NCBI RefSeq assembly: GCF_000420085.1
Contig: NZ_ATUG01000002.1
Coordinates: 992,001-1,056,000, forward strand
DNA length: 64,000 bases
Direction of reading: 5' to 3'
Source of the DNA: Desulfospira joergensenii DSM 10085
GTDB taxonomy: Bacteria > Desulfobacterota > Desulfobacteria > Desulfobacterales > Desulfobacteraceae
The notes below the pieces were generated by a model. That model made no database searches, was not told where the DNA came from, and worked only from the letters and a program-made list of their open reading frames with translations. Position 1 is the stretch's first letter; the number at the start of each line of letters is the position of its first letter. Shown piece by piece: positions 7,313 through 15,927 of the stretch. The translations under genes were made by a program, and so were the position numbers.

Positions 7313-8536
7313 ATGTTTTTGAAAAGCAAACCCATGTGGGGAGAAAAAACCAAACTTAAGTCAAGTTATGATGTGGTTATCATCGGAGGCGGGCTTCACA
7401 GCCTTGCTACCGCTTATTATCTGGCCAAGGACCATGGCATCACCGACATAGCGATTATAGAGAAGAACTATATCGGCTACGGCGGTGCAGGAAGAAACAC
7501 CGCCATTGTCCGTGCCAATCAGCGGACCCAGTACAACGTGCCTCTGTATAAGGAGGCCCTGGACCTCTGGCCGGTTCTTACCAAGGAACTGAACTATAAC
7601 CTGATGTTCAATAACTGCGGGAACCTCAATTTGATGCATTCCGAGGCGGCCATGAAAGCGGCCCGGATGACCATTGCCACGGCCCAGTTCCATGGAGTTG
7701 AGTCCCATCTCATCGATGCCAAGGAGGCCAAGGAACTGGTGCCTGCCCTGAACATTTCCGAGGATATCACCTTTCCCATCCACGGGGCCATGTTCCATCC
7801 CCCCGGGGGTGTGGTCCGCCATGACGCCGTGGTCTGGGGCCTGGCCAAGGGCTGCGCCAAGCTGGGGGTTGAAATTCACCAGCAGACCGAAGCCACAGGC
7901 ATCGGCACCAAGAACGGCAAGGTAACCTCCGTGACCACGGACAAGGGGCTGATCCACTGCAAACAGGCCCTGATCTCCGCCGGCGGATACTCCGCCGCTC
8001 TGATCAACGGATTCCTGGGGATACGACTGCCCATCTCCGTCCTGACCATCCAGGCCATGGTAACCCAGCCTTTGAAACCCATTCTGGACCACGTGGTCTC
8101 TTCCGGAGCCTACCATTGCTATGCCAACCAGACCCTGAAAGGGGAGATTGCCACCGGCGCCCATATGGATCAGTGGCCCAACTACACCACCCTGAACACG
8201 GCCCACTATATCAAGCACCAGGCCGAGGCCCTGTCTGAATTCCTGCCTGCCCTGCGGGGGCTGCGCTTCATGAGAATCTGGGGGGGGCTGGCCGATATGA
8301 CTCCGGACATGGCTCCCATCATGGACGGAAACGATCAGTATGAAGGGTTCTTCATGGATTGCGGATGGGGATATTTCGGATTCAAATCCTGTTCTGCCGT
8401 GGGCAAGTACATGGCTGAGTTTATGGCCAAAAACGAGTGTCCCGACATGCTCAAACCCTTTGCGCTGAAACGGTACCAGGAACACAAACTCATGGGCGAG
8501 ACCGCTGCTCTGGTCAACTACACACCGGACAATTAA
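7313..8536 (+). CDS. soxB: sarcosine oxidase beta subunit-like flavoprotein
   Basis: The beta subunit of heterotetrameric sarcosine oxidase binds FAD, oxidises the N-methyl group of sarcosine, and passes electrons to an FMN at the alpha/beta interface. The 407 residues carry the DAO-type dinucleotide motif VVIIGGGLHSLATAYYL at 21-37 and GYGGAGRNTAIVRANQ at 55-70. GGVVRHDAVVWG includes His170, which aligns with the His that holds covalent 8-alpha-FMN in characterised enzymes. The C-terminal WGGLADMTPD and DCGWGYFGFK segments complete the FAD fold. It is first in soxB-D-A-G. In this probable anaerobe the physiological acceptor is likely EtfAB or another carrier, not oxygen (inference). Confidence 0.9.
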   Translation: MFLKSKPMWGEKTKLKSSYDVVIIGGGLHSLATAYYLAKDHGITDIAIIEKNYIGYGGAGRNTAIVRANQRTQYNVPLYKEALDLWPVLTKELNYNLMFNNCGNLNLMHSEAAMKAARMTIATAQFHGVESHLIDAKEAKELVPALNISEDITFPIHGAMFHPPGGVVRHDAVVWGLAKGCAKLGVEIHQQTEATGIGTKNGKVTSVTTDKGLIHCKQALISAGGYSAALINGFLGIRLPISVLTIQAMVTQPLKPILDHVVSSGAYHCYANQTLKGEIATGAHMDQWPNYTTLNTAHYIKHQAEALSEFLPALRGLRFMRIWGGLADMTPDMAPIMDGNDQYEGFFMDCGWGYFGFKSCSAVGKYMAEFMAKNECPDMLKPFALKRYQEHKLMGETAALVNYTPDN

Positions 8537-8538
8537 AA

Positions 8539-8615
8539 AAGGCTGAAGGCTGAAGACTGGAGGCGGATAGGGGATTGATAACCTTTAACCTAAAACCCTT
8601 CAGACTAAAACCCTG
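8539..8615. repeat. heptamer repeats in the soxB-soxD gap
   Basis: GGCTGAAGGCTGAAGACTGG-type units and then the partly complementary CCTTTAACCTAAAACCCTTCAGACT run fill most of the 108-bp gap. The arms could pair as a hairpin between soxB and soxD. RBS GGAGA for soxD follows. Confidence 0.5.
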
Positions 8616-8644
8616 AATAGCTAATCATTAGAGGAGAAAAGAGA

Positions 8645-8905
8645 ATGGCTTTAACCATAACATGTCCGGTCTGTGGAAAGAGAAACGGATATGAATTCAG
8701 ATACGGCGGAGAAGAAAAGGGGCCCAGACCCGAGGAAGAAGGCATGACGCCGGAAACCTGGTGCGATTACGTGCATATGAACAAGTGCGTGGCCGGGGTC
8801 CAGCAGGAGTGGTGGTTTCATAAAGACGGCTGCGGCTCCTGGTTCACCATTTACCGGGATACCACCACAAACCTTGAAAAGGAAGAAGCGGAGGCAAACA
8901 AATGA
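8645..8905 (+). CDS. soxD: sarcosine oxidase delta subunit
   Basis: A small zinc-binding structural subunit of the heterotetramer. The 86 residues begin with CPVCGKRN (residues 8-11 hold the CxxC pair) followed by EFRYGGE, and later WWFHKDGCGSWF gives the His and third Cys of the usual Cys3-His zinc site, then YRDTTTN. Strongly diagnostic for SoxD despite its small size. Its stop overlaps the soxA start (ATGA), indicating translational coupling. Confidence 0.93.
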   Translation: MALTITCPVCGKRNGYEFRYGGEEKGPRPEEEGMTPETWCDYVHMNKCVAGVQQEWWFHKDGCGSWFTIYRDTTTNLEKEEAEANK

Positions 8906-11823
8906 TGAACAGGCTCAATCATCTGCCTACACTGAGAATTGATTCAAGTGAAAAGATTCCTTTTACCTATAAAGGCAAGATTTATAACGGAATCAAAGGA
9001 GATACCATTGCGTCGGCACTCTACGCCAATGGGATCAGAATATACTCAAGAAGTTTAAAGTACCACCGGCCCAGGGGGCTCTACAGCCTGGACGGTGAAT
9101 GCTCCAATGCCATGATGGAAGTGGACGGAATTCCCAATGTCAGGACCGAAACCACCTATCTGAAATCCGGGATGGTACTCAAGGAACAGAACGTCAAAGG
9201 CTCAGCCGACAAAGACCTCATGGGATTCATGGATAAACTGGACTGGGCCATGCCCGCCGGTTTCTACTATAACACCATGCACAAGCCCGCCAAGATCTGG
9301 CCCGTTGCCATGAAGCAGATCCGCAAGGCAGCCGGTCTGGGCAAGCTGTCTCCGGACTTCAGAATGCCGGGCCGGTTTGACGAGATCTTCCCCACAACCG
9401 ATGTCTGCGTCCTGGGCGGCGGGCCTGCCGGCATGACTGCAGCCCTGGCAGCTGCGGAAAAGGGTCTGAGGGTCATCCTCATGGAATCCCGGCCCTGGCT
9501 GGGGGGCAACTTTGAATACCGGTCCGCCAAGTACAAGGACAGCCTGACCTATCACGCCCGGGCCGAGCAGCTGGCCAAGGATGTGGAATCCAAGCCCAAT
9601 ATCCGGGTGTTCAAGCACACCTCCATGGTGGGTGCCTATAACAACAATCTGATCACCGGGTTCCAGGTGGGCAAAGAAAGCGATCCCTTTGACGAGCGCT
9701 ATATCGAAATCCGGGCCAACGCCGTTGTCGTGGCCACCGGATGCATTGAGCGCCCCCTGATTTTTGACAACAATGAAAGACCGGGTGTCATGCAGATCAA
9801 TGCCGCCCTGCGCCTGGCAAACACCTACGGAATCATGCCCGGGAAAAAGGCCGTGTTCAGCATCGGCCATGATCTGGGTCTGGAAGCCGCCGTTACCCTT
9901 TATGACCTGGGGCTTGCCATCGAGTGCGTGGCCGATGTCCGGGAAGACGGTCAGGATGAAGCCCTGGTCAAGGCGGTCCGGGACAGGAAAATGACCCTGC
10001 TCCGGGGCTGGGTTGCTGCCGAAGCCCACGGCATGAAAACCGTGAAAAGGGTGACCCTCACCAGTCTTGACGGAATGACCACCAAAAGCCTTGACTGTGA
10101 CGTTCTGGTGGCCTCCGCCGGTATGACCCCGGTGACCGGGGCCCTCACCGTTGCCCAGGCCAAGCTCAAATATGACAACCATACCGGTTTTTTCCTGCCC
10201 GTGGATCTGCCCAAAAAGATGCATGCCGCAGGCCGGATGCTGGGACTGGACTCCGGGCTGGCCATTGAAGCCTCAGGCCGTCTGGCAGGACTCCAGGCCG
10301 CCTTTGACTGTGAGAACGCCTCCATCGCGGAAATCGGCGAGGCCAAAAAGGCCCTGGAGAATCTTCCCGGACCTGCAAGGGGTTCCAAGCTCATCACCGC
10401 ACCGGTGAAGGGACGGAAGAGCTTTATCTGTTTTGATGAAGATACCACCATCAAGAATATCAAACAGTCCATTGACAAGGGATTTGATGTTCCCGAACTG
10501 ATCAAGCGCTTTTCCGGCGCAGGACTGGGACCGGGCCAGGGCGGAATCCCCGGCCACAACCTGCCCCTGTTTGCGGCCAAATATCAGGCCCTGTCAGATG
10601 TGTCCATCCGGCCCACAACGGTCCGGCCTCCTCTGGTCCCCACCATGATCTCCACTTATGCAGGCTCCAACCATAAGATGTTCAAGATTACACCCATGGA
10701 TGAGATGCAGCGGAAGGACGGCGGGATCTTCAGGAACATCGGCGTATGGCAGCGGGCCCGTTATTTCAGCGACGATTTTACCTGTAAAAAGGAAATCGAG
10801 AATGTCAGAAACAACGTCGGCATACTGGACGGATCCACCCTGGGCAAGTTCCGGATTCACGGACCCGACGCCCTCAAGGCCCTGCAGCGGGTCTACGTGT
10901 CCGACATGAGCAAGGTTAAGGAAGGGCGGATCAAATACTCTGCCATGTGCAACGACGACGGCTGCGTCATTGATGACGGGGTTGTGGTCAAACTGGGCGA
11001 GAACGACTATTACTTCACCACATCCACCGGCCGTGCCGGTCAGACCGTGGAGTGGATCCGGTACCATACCCGGTACGACGGATGGGGTTTTGCCCTGGTC
11101 AACCTCACCGACTCCATGGGCGTCATCAACCTGTCCGGGCCTAACGCCAGAAAGGTTCTGGAAAAGGTCGTGGACATTGACGTGTCCAACGAGGGATTCG
11201 GTTTTTCCGAATACAAGGAGTTCAAGATCCAGGATACCATCCCGGTTAAGGCCATGCGCCTGGGCTTTGTCGGGGAACTCTCCTATGAACTTCACGTACC
11301 CGGCTCGTATATGAAGACGGTATGGCTCATGCTCAAGGAAGCGGGCAAGGAGTTCAAGATCCAGAATTTCGGGGTGGAAGCCCAGAACGTTCTGCGTATG
11401 GAAAAATGCCATATCATCCTGGGGCAGGAGTCTGAACAGCGGACCAACCTTCTGGATGTGGGCCTGGGTTTCCTCTGGGCCCGCAAGAAAGCCGAAGCCA
11501 AAACCGTGGGTGCGGTTGCCCTTCGCCAGGCTGAAAATGATCCCAGCCGTCTGACCCTTGTGGGTGTTGAAATGGAAGGCAATGGCAGGGCCGCAAGAGA
11601 CGGTGCCCTGGTAGTGGATGAAAAGGTCCGTGGTTACATCGCCACCATGCGGGACAGTGTTACATTGGGTAAAGGCATAGGCATGGCCCTGGTGGAAAAA
11701 CACATGGCCAAGATCGGGACCCGGCTCACCATCTTTGAGGATGAGTGCAACGGCGAACTGATTTACGGCAAGATTGTGAAGATGCCTTTTTATGATCCTG
11801 AAGGCAAACGGATGAAAATGTAA
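8902..11823 (+). CDS. soxA: sarcosine oxidase alpha subunit
   Basis: Large subunit of heterotetrameric sarcosine oxidase, 973 residues. Order: an N-terminal ferredoxin-like domain lacking Fe-S cysteines (GDTIASALYANGIR, RSLKYHRPRGLYSL, to ~110); an NAD-type dinucleotide domain (VCVLGGGPAGMTAALAAAEKG near 165-185; VVVATGCIERP near 275); and a C-terminal GcvT-type tetrahydrofolate domain from ~590 (KALQRVYVSDMSK, GPNARKVLEKV, GELSYELHVPG, RMEKCHI). The GcvT domain channels the methyl-derived formaldehyde to folate as 5,10-methylene-THF. It overlaps soxD by 4 bp, and soxG follows after 10 bp. Full length and apparently intact. Confidence 0.94.
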   Translation: MMNRLNHLPTLRIDSSEKIPFTYKGKIYNGIKGDTIASALYANGIRIYSRSLKYHRPRGLYSLDGECSNAMMEVDGIPNVRTETTYLKSGMVLKEQNVKGSADKDLMGFMDKLDWAMPAGFYYNTMHKPAKIWPVAMKQIRKAAGLGKLSPDFRMPGRFDEIFPTTDVCVLGGGPAGMTAALAAAEKGLRVILMESRPWLGGNFEYRSAKYKDSLTYHARAEQLAKDVESKPNIRVFKHTSMVGAYNNNLITGFQVGKESDPFDERYIEIRANAVVVATGCIERPLIFDNNERPGVMQINAALRLANTYGIMPGKKAVFSIGHDLGLEAAVTLYDLGLAIECVADVREDGQDEALVKAVRDRKMTLLRGWVAAEAHGMKTVKRVTLTSLDGMTTKSLDCDVLVASAGMTPVTGALTVAQAKLKYDNHTGFFLPVDLPKKMHAAGRMLGLDSGLAIEASGRLAGLQAAFDCENASIAEIGEAKKALENLPGPARGSKLITAPVKGRKSFICFDEDTTIKNIKQSIDKGFDVPELIKRFSGAGLGPGQGGIPGHNLPLFAAKYQALSDVSIRPTTVRPPLVPTMISTYAGSNHKMFKITPMDEMQRKDGGIFRNIGVWQRARYFSDDFTCKKEIENVRNNVGILDGSTLGKFRIHGPDALKALQRVYVSDMSKVKEGRIKYSAMCNDDGCVIDDGVVVKLGENDYYFTTSTGRAGQTVEWIRYHTRYDGWGFALVNLTDSMGVINLSGPNARKVLEKVVDIDVSNEGFGFSEYKEFKIQDTIPVKAMRLGFVGELSYELHVPGSYMKTVWLMLKEAGKEFKIQNFGVEAQNVLRMEKCHIILGQESEQRTNLLDVGLGFLWARKKAEAKTVGAVALRQAENDPSRLTLVGVEMEGNGRAARDGALVVDEKVRGYIATMRDSVTLGKGIGMALVEKHMAKIGTRLTIFEDECNGELIYGKIVKMPFYDPEGKRMKM

Positions 11824-11833
11824 GGGAAATATC

Positions 11834-12466
11834 ATGAATGAGATAAAAAGATACTCACCGGTTGTGTTAAAGGCAACCCCCCTCAAATCAGAGGTCAGGG
11901 ACAATTGGAATGTTGTCCTGGAATACCATGGAGAAGGTCAGGGCCCTTATATCGTGGACTTAAGCCATCGGACCCGGCTGGACCTCCAGTCCCCGGACCT
12001 GGCATCCAAAAAACCCTTTGGGATCAGCGTTCCTGAAGTGCCCTGCCAGTCGGTCCTGGAAAAGGGAATCCTGGTCAACAGGATGAACCGTACCCAGACT
12101 TCCATCTACAACCTGGCTTCCCAAGGCATGGAAATGCCGGCAGAGGCTGAATACACCGATGTAACGGAAAATACCGTTTTTGTGGCCATCATGGGTGAGG
12201 CTGTTTTTTCCATCTGCGAAAAACTCTCTGCCCTGGATTTCATGGACCCGCAGAAACAGGCCCCATTTCTCTACCAGGGCCCCTTTTCCCATGTTCCCTG
12301 CCAGATCGTGACCCTGAGCCGGGACAAGGAAAAATCCGGAGTGGTTCTGACCTGCTCCAGGGGATATGGAAGAGACATGATCCATTCCATTATGGATGCC
12401 GGTGCCGAGTTTGGTCTTAAGCCTGCCGGTGAAACCCGGTTTGTCGAGTGGATTAAGAGTTTATAA
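11834..12466 (+). CDS. soxG: sarcosine oxidase gamma subunit
   Basis: The 210-residue fourth subunit, related to GcvT/YgfZ folds, contacts the alpha subunit; its precise role in known enzymes is structural. Recognisable pieces are SPVVLKATP near the N-terminus, GISVPEVPCQSV, and the C-terminal SCSRGYGRDMIHSIMDAGAEFGLKPAGE-like stretch including CSRGYGRDM. It is the most divergent subunit, and the call rests largely on operon position after soxA plus length. It closes soxBDAG. Confidence 0.82.
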   Translation: MNEIKRYSPVVLKATPLKSEVRDNWNVVLEYHGEGQGPYIVDLSHRTRLDLQSPDLASKKPFGISVPEVPCQSVLEKGILVNRMNRTQTSIYNLASQGMEMPAEAEYTDVTENTVFVAIMGEAVFSICEKLSALDFMDPQKQAPFLYQGPFSHVPCQIVTLSRDKEKSGVVLTCSRGYGRDMIHSIMDAGAEFGLKPAGETRFVEWIKSL

Positions 12467-12476
12467 GCAAGGAATC

Positions 12477-12546
12477 GTTAACGGTCGACAGGGGCGGAGT
12501 TTAAGTGAAACAGCGCTTTGTAAACCGTGATCTGAAGACCGTTAAC
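12477..12546. repeat. paired 10-bp inverted repeat between soxG and the next flavoprotein
   Basis: GTTAACGGTC at 12477-12486 and GACCGTTAAC at 12537-12546 are perfect reverse complements flanking 50 nt. The right arm lies just before the RBS of the gene at 12573. It could be an RNA stem limiting read-through or an operator; no T tract follows. Confidence 0.5.
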
Positions 12547-12572
12547 TGCCAATTAAATGAGGAGATAAAACC

Positions 12573-13910
12573 ATGACCAAAAAATACGATGCCATTATCA
12601 TTGGTGCCGGTGTGATCGGAACCCCCATTGCCTACGAACTGTGCAAAATGGGCTATAAAACCCTGAACGTGGACAAGGTGGCCGATGCCGGTGAAGGCTC
12701 CACCGCGGGTTCATGCGCCATTGTCCGGGCCCATTACTCCACCGAGGACGGGGTGGCCCTGGCCTACGAAGGATTCAAATACTGGCTGGACTGGGAAAAT
12801 TACCTGGACAACGTCAAGGATGAAAAAGGCCTTGCCAAGTATATGAATACCGGGTCCATCCTGATCAAATCCGAAGGCCATGACTGGCGCAAGGTAAAAA
12901 AACATTATGATGCCATTGGTGTCAAGTACGAAGAATGGGATAACGACACCATCAAGTCAAAGGTTCCCGTAGCCGATCTCCATAAAAACTGGCCGGTCCG
13001 CCGCCCTGAAGATCCCAAGTTCTACGACGAGCCCACCGAGATGCTGGAAGGTGCTCTTTTCTGCCCCGAGGGCGGCTATGTAAACGATCCTGCCCTGTCT
13101 GCCCACAACATCATGAGGGCGGCCGAAGCCAAGGGCGGAGAATTCATATTCAACGCAGAAGTCGTGGATATCCGCAGCGAGAACAACAAGGTAAAGGGCA
13201 TCACCCTTAAAGACGGCACCCAGATCGATGCAGATATCGTCGTCAACGTGGGCGGTCCCCATTCCTACAAGGTCACCCAGATGGCCGACGGCGCCTGGGA
13301 AGGATGCAATATCAAAACCAAGGCCCTGCGCCACGAGGTCATGTACTGCCCCTCTCCGGACGGGTATGACTATCTCAACGACGGATACCACATGTCCGAC
13401 GGAGACGTGGGGTGCTACACCCGCCCTGAAGTCGGCAATATGTTCCTGATCGGTTCCGAAGATCCGGAATGTGATCCCCGGGAAATTGTAGATCCGGATG
13501 CTTTCTATGCCGGTAAAGGCGGACACGGCAAGGATAACGTCCTGACCGACGAACAATGGAAAGCCCAGTGCTATAGATGGGCCAAACGGGTTCCCTCCCT
13601 CCAGGTGCCCAACCAGCCCAAGGGTGTGGTGGATCTCTACGACATCTCCGATGACTGGATCCCCATCTACGACAAATCCGATCTGGACGGATTCTACCTG
13701 GCCATCGGAACTTCGGGTAACCAGTACAAGAATGCCCCGGTTGTCGGCCGGATGATGGCGGAACTGATCGACGCATGTGAGAAGGGCCTGGATCATGACA
13801 AGGAGCCTTTCCAGTATGACTTCAAGTATCTCACACGGACCATCAACGTTGGCTTTTTCTCCAGAAAAAGGGAGATCAACAAGGATTCCAGCTTCTCCGT
13901 TAACGGATAA
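12573..13910 (+). CDS. DAO-family FAD-dependent oxidoreductase
   Basis: A 445-residue flavoprotein of the glycine/D-amino-acid/sarcosine oxidase superfamily. YDAIIIGAGVIGTPIAYEL at residues 5-23 is the FAD Rossmann motif, EGSTAGSCAIVRAHYS near 45-60 the active-site N-terminal segment, and FYLAIGTSGNQYKNAPVVG near 380 the C-terminal FAD loop. The substrate is probably another N-methylated amine in the same pathway (dimethylglycine or betaine-derived), inferred from its place between soxBDAG and etfBA. GGAG lies 9 nt upstream. A strong terminator follows, so it ends the sox transcript. Confidence 0.85.
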   Translation: MTKKYDAIIIGAGVIGTPIAYELCKMGYKTLNVDKVADAGEGSTAGSCAIVRAHYSTEDGVALAYEGFKYWLDWENYLDNVKDEKGLAKYMNTGSILIKSEGHDWRKVKKHYDAIGVKYEEWDNDTIKSKVPVADLHKNWPVRRPEDPKFYDEPTEMLEGALFCPEGGYVNDPALSAHNIMRAAEAKGGEFIFNAEVVDIRSENNKVKGITLKDGTQIDADIVVNVGGPHSYKVTQMADGAWEGCNIKTKALRHEVMYCPSPDGYDYLNDGYHMSDGDVGCYTRPEVGNMFLIGSEDPECDPREIVDPDAFYAGKGGHGKDNVLTDEQWKAQCYRWAKRVPSLQVPNQPKGVVDLYDISDDWIPIYDKSDLDGFYLAIGTSGNQYKNAPVVGRMMAELIDACEKGLDHDKEPFQYDFKYLTRTINVGFFSRKREINKDSSFSVNG

Positions 13911-13939
13911 GCATAGATCAAAATAGTTTTTGTACTCTT

Positions 13940-13984
13940 AAAAGGGCAGTGTCCGGGTGGTAAACCTGCGCTGCCCTTTTTATT
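13940..13984 (+). terminator. intrinsic terminator after the sox/DAO operon
   Basis: AAAAGGGCAG at 13940-13949 pairs with CTGCCCTTTT at 13971-13980, and the T run reads into TATT. It closes the soxB-to-DAO unit and separates it from etfBA. Confidence 0.8.
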
Positions 13985-13985
13985 A

Positions 13986-14165
13986 AGGCAAAAGGCTAAA
14001 AGCCAAAAGCCTAAAGTCAATTGGAGATAATGCGAAGTCCTGACAAAGGGCTTTTCCGGAAAAGAATGTGGAAAAGCAGGGGTGAAAAATGCTAAAAGAA
14101 AGAATAATCGGAGTTGTTAGTATCAACCTTTTTCATTCCGGGCTTTTGCCTTTTGGCTTTCGACT
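13986..14165. repeat. inverted heptamer-repeat arms upstream of etfB
   Basis: The left arm, GGCAAAAGGCTAAAAGCC continuing to about 14020 with a 7-bp period, is mirrored by GGGCTTTTGCCTTTTGGC at about 14141-14158. Between them lie about 120 bp with no recognised gene. Placed in the leader of the etfB-etfA-activator operon. Confidence 0.55.
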
Positions 14166-14194
14166 GTAAGCTCGAAACAAAGTGGAATAAGAAA

Positions 14195-14962
14195 ATGCAA
14201 ATATACGTATGTATCAAACACGTACCCGATTCTGCGGCCAATATTTCCATTAGGGATCGGGTGTCCATAGACGAAAATGTGGCCTTTCTTATAAATCCCT
14301 ATGACGAACACGGGATAAGCGAGGCGGTCAGATTGAAGGAGCAGTTTCCCGGCTCGGAAATCATTGCCCTATGCCTGGGGAAAAAGGATGCGGAAAAAAC
14401 CATCCGCTCAGCCATGGCCATGGGCGCAGACCGGGGGATCCTGGTGGAAACGGATGCCGTTCCCGACGCCATGATCACGGCCCGGGTCCTCAAGGCAGCC
14501 ATGGAAGAGGACGGACAGCCCGGTATTATTTTTACGGGCAAGGAGTCCATTGACAGGGAAGGCATGCAGACCATGTTCCGCCTGGGGGCTTTGTTTGATT
14601 TTCCCGTGGCCAACAACGTGGTGGGCCTGGAGATCCAGGAGAACCGGGCCCGGGTGACCTATGAGATGGGCGGGGGCCAGACCCGGGTCTGCGACATGTC
14701 CATGCCCTGCGTCATCGGGGCGGGCCGGGGACTGAATACCCCGGGCTATCCCACATTCCCGGACGTGGTCAAGGCCAGGAAAAAACCGGTTAAATTTATA
14801 GACATGGACAGCCTGGCTGTTGAGCCGTCCAAAGGAAGCCTCCGGGTCAAGGAACTTGAGCCTTTTGTCCAGGACAGGACGCCCAAAGAGATCAAGGGTT
14901 CTCCGTCTGAAATTGCACAGACCATTTTTACCATTCTCAAAGAGGAGGCAAAGGTTATTTAA
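14195..14962 (+). CDS. etfB: electron transfer flavoprotein beta subunit
   Basis: Small subunit of EtfAB; binds AMP and helps carry electrons from flavoprotein dehydrogenases. 255 residues starting MQIYVCIKHVPDSAA, the classic EtfB N-terminus. NPYDEHGISEAV and CLGKKDAEKTIRSAMAMGADRGI follow, with the recognition-loop region near residues 180-200. The ATG at 14195 is used because a longer upstream frame begins inside repeat sequence. The stop overlaps the etfA start by one base. It shares its context with sarcosine/DAO flavoproteins, its probable electron donors. Confidence 0.93.
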   Translation: MQIYVCIKHVPDSAANISIRDRVSIDENVAFLINPYDEHGISEAVRLKEQFPGSEIIALCLGKKDAEKTIRSAMAMGADRGILVETDAVPDAMITARVLKAAMEEDGQPGIIFTGKESIDREGMQTMFRLGALFDFPVANNVVGLEIQENRARVTYEMGGGQTRVCDMSMPCVIGAGRGLNTPGYPTFPDVVKARKKPVKFIDMDSLAVEPSKGSLRVKELEPFVQDRTPKEIKGSPSEIAQTIFTILKEEAKVI

Positions 14963-15927
14963 TGAAAAATATCGGAATCCTCATTGAAATGGATAATAAT
15001 GAAATCAAGGCCACCAATGCAGGGGTCATCACCCTGGCCGGGAAAAGTCAGGAAAATCTGACCGCCCTGGTCCTCCATGGGGGAGAATCGTCAGGGGACC
15101 CGGGTGAAATGACAGAATTCCTCGGCAGATACGGGATTTCAAGAATTATAGAGGTTTTCCTGCCCTTGGATCCTGAAATCTGCTTTAACCCGGTTGTCAG
15201 GGCCGGGGTGGTGGTTTCCGTCCTGGAGGAATACGGGATAGATACCCTCCTGGGATTGTCCGGCGGAGAGGGAAAAGATATGCTCCCCAGGATCGCGGCC
15301 CAAATGGACGCTCCCCTGGTGATGGACTGCGTGGACCTGGACCTGAAAGAGAACATCGGCATCACCTCCCAGTATTCCGGAAAGACCCTTGCCAGGATCG
15401 AGGTCACGGGAGACAGGAGGGTCTTCGGGATCCGGCCCAACAGCATTTCCCCCCGGGAAAATCCCCAGTCTCCTGAGGTGGTGAAGATGAGCCCGGATCC
15501 GGCAGAGCCGGACAATTTCAGAATCATTCCCGGGGAAATTACAGATTCAGATTCAGACCAGGTCAGCCTGGCCGAGGCAGACATCATCATTGCCGGAGGC
15601 CGGGGCATGAAGTCCGAAGACAACTTTAAGATTTTATTTGAGTGTGCCCAAAAGCTGAAAGGGGGAGTGGGCGCCTCCAGGGTGGCCGTGGACAACGGCT
15701 GGATTCCCTATGCCCACCAGGTGGGGCAGACCGGGGAAAAGGTCTCTCCCTCGGTCTATATCGCCTGCGGCATTTCCGGCTCAATCCAGCATTTTGCCGG
15801 GATGAAGACCGCCAAGATGATCATCGCCGTAAATCAGGATGAAAAATCCGCCATTGTGGCGAACTCTGATTATTACATCATCGGGGATCTGTTTGAGATC
15901 ATCCCTGAACTGATCCGGATATTATGA
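14962..15927 (+). CDS. etfA: electron transfer flavoprotein alpha subunit
   Basis: FAD-binding subunit of EtfAB, 321 residues. The C-terminal FAD domain is intact: GGRGMKSEDN, GVGASRVAVDNGW, HQVGQTGEKVSPSVYIACG, ISGSIQHFAGM and a final GDLFEIIPEL. The N-terminal half is divergent, with a long acidic stretch around residues 170-200. It is a paralogue of the gene at 56635. It overlaps the downstream activator gene by 4 bp (ATGA), so electron carrier and regulator are produced together. Confidence 0.93.
   Translation: MKNIGILIEMDNNEIKATNAGVITLAGKSQENLTALVLHGGESSGDPGEMTEFLGRYGISRIIEVFLPLDPEICFNPVVRAGVVVSVLEEYGIDTLLGLSGGEGKDMLPRIAAQMDAPLVMDCVDLDLKENIGITSQYSGKTLARIEVTGDRRVFGIRPNSISPRENPQSPEVVKMSPDPAEPDNFRIIPGEITDSDSDQVSLAEADIIIAGGRGMKSEDNFKILFECAQKLKGGVGASRVAVDNGWIPYAHQVGQTGEKVSPSVYIACGISGSIQHFAGMKTAKMIIAVNQDEKSAIVANSDYYIIGDLFEIIPELIRIL

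Noticed and set aside
7361..8485. 374-codon open frame antisense to soxB
   Set aside because: Low-complexity Gly/His/Val-rich translation typical of the antisense of GC-rich coding DNA; the plus-strand protein is a clear family member.
10594..11904. 436-codon antisense frame over soxA
   Set aside because: Shadow of the soxA reading frame, no family resemblance, no ribosome site.
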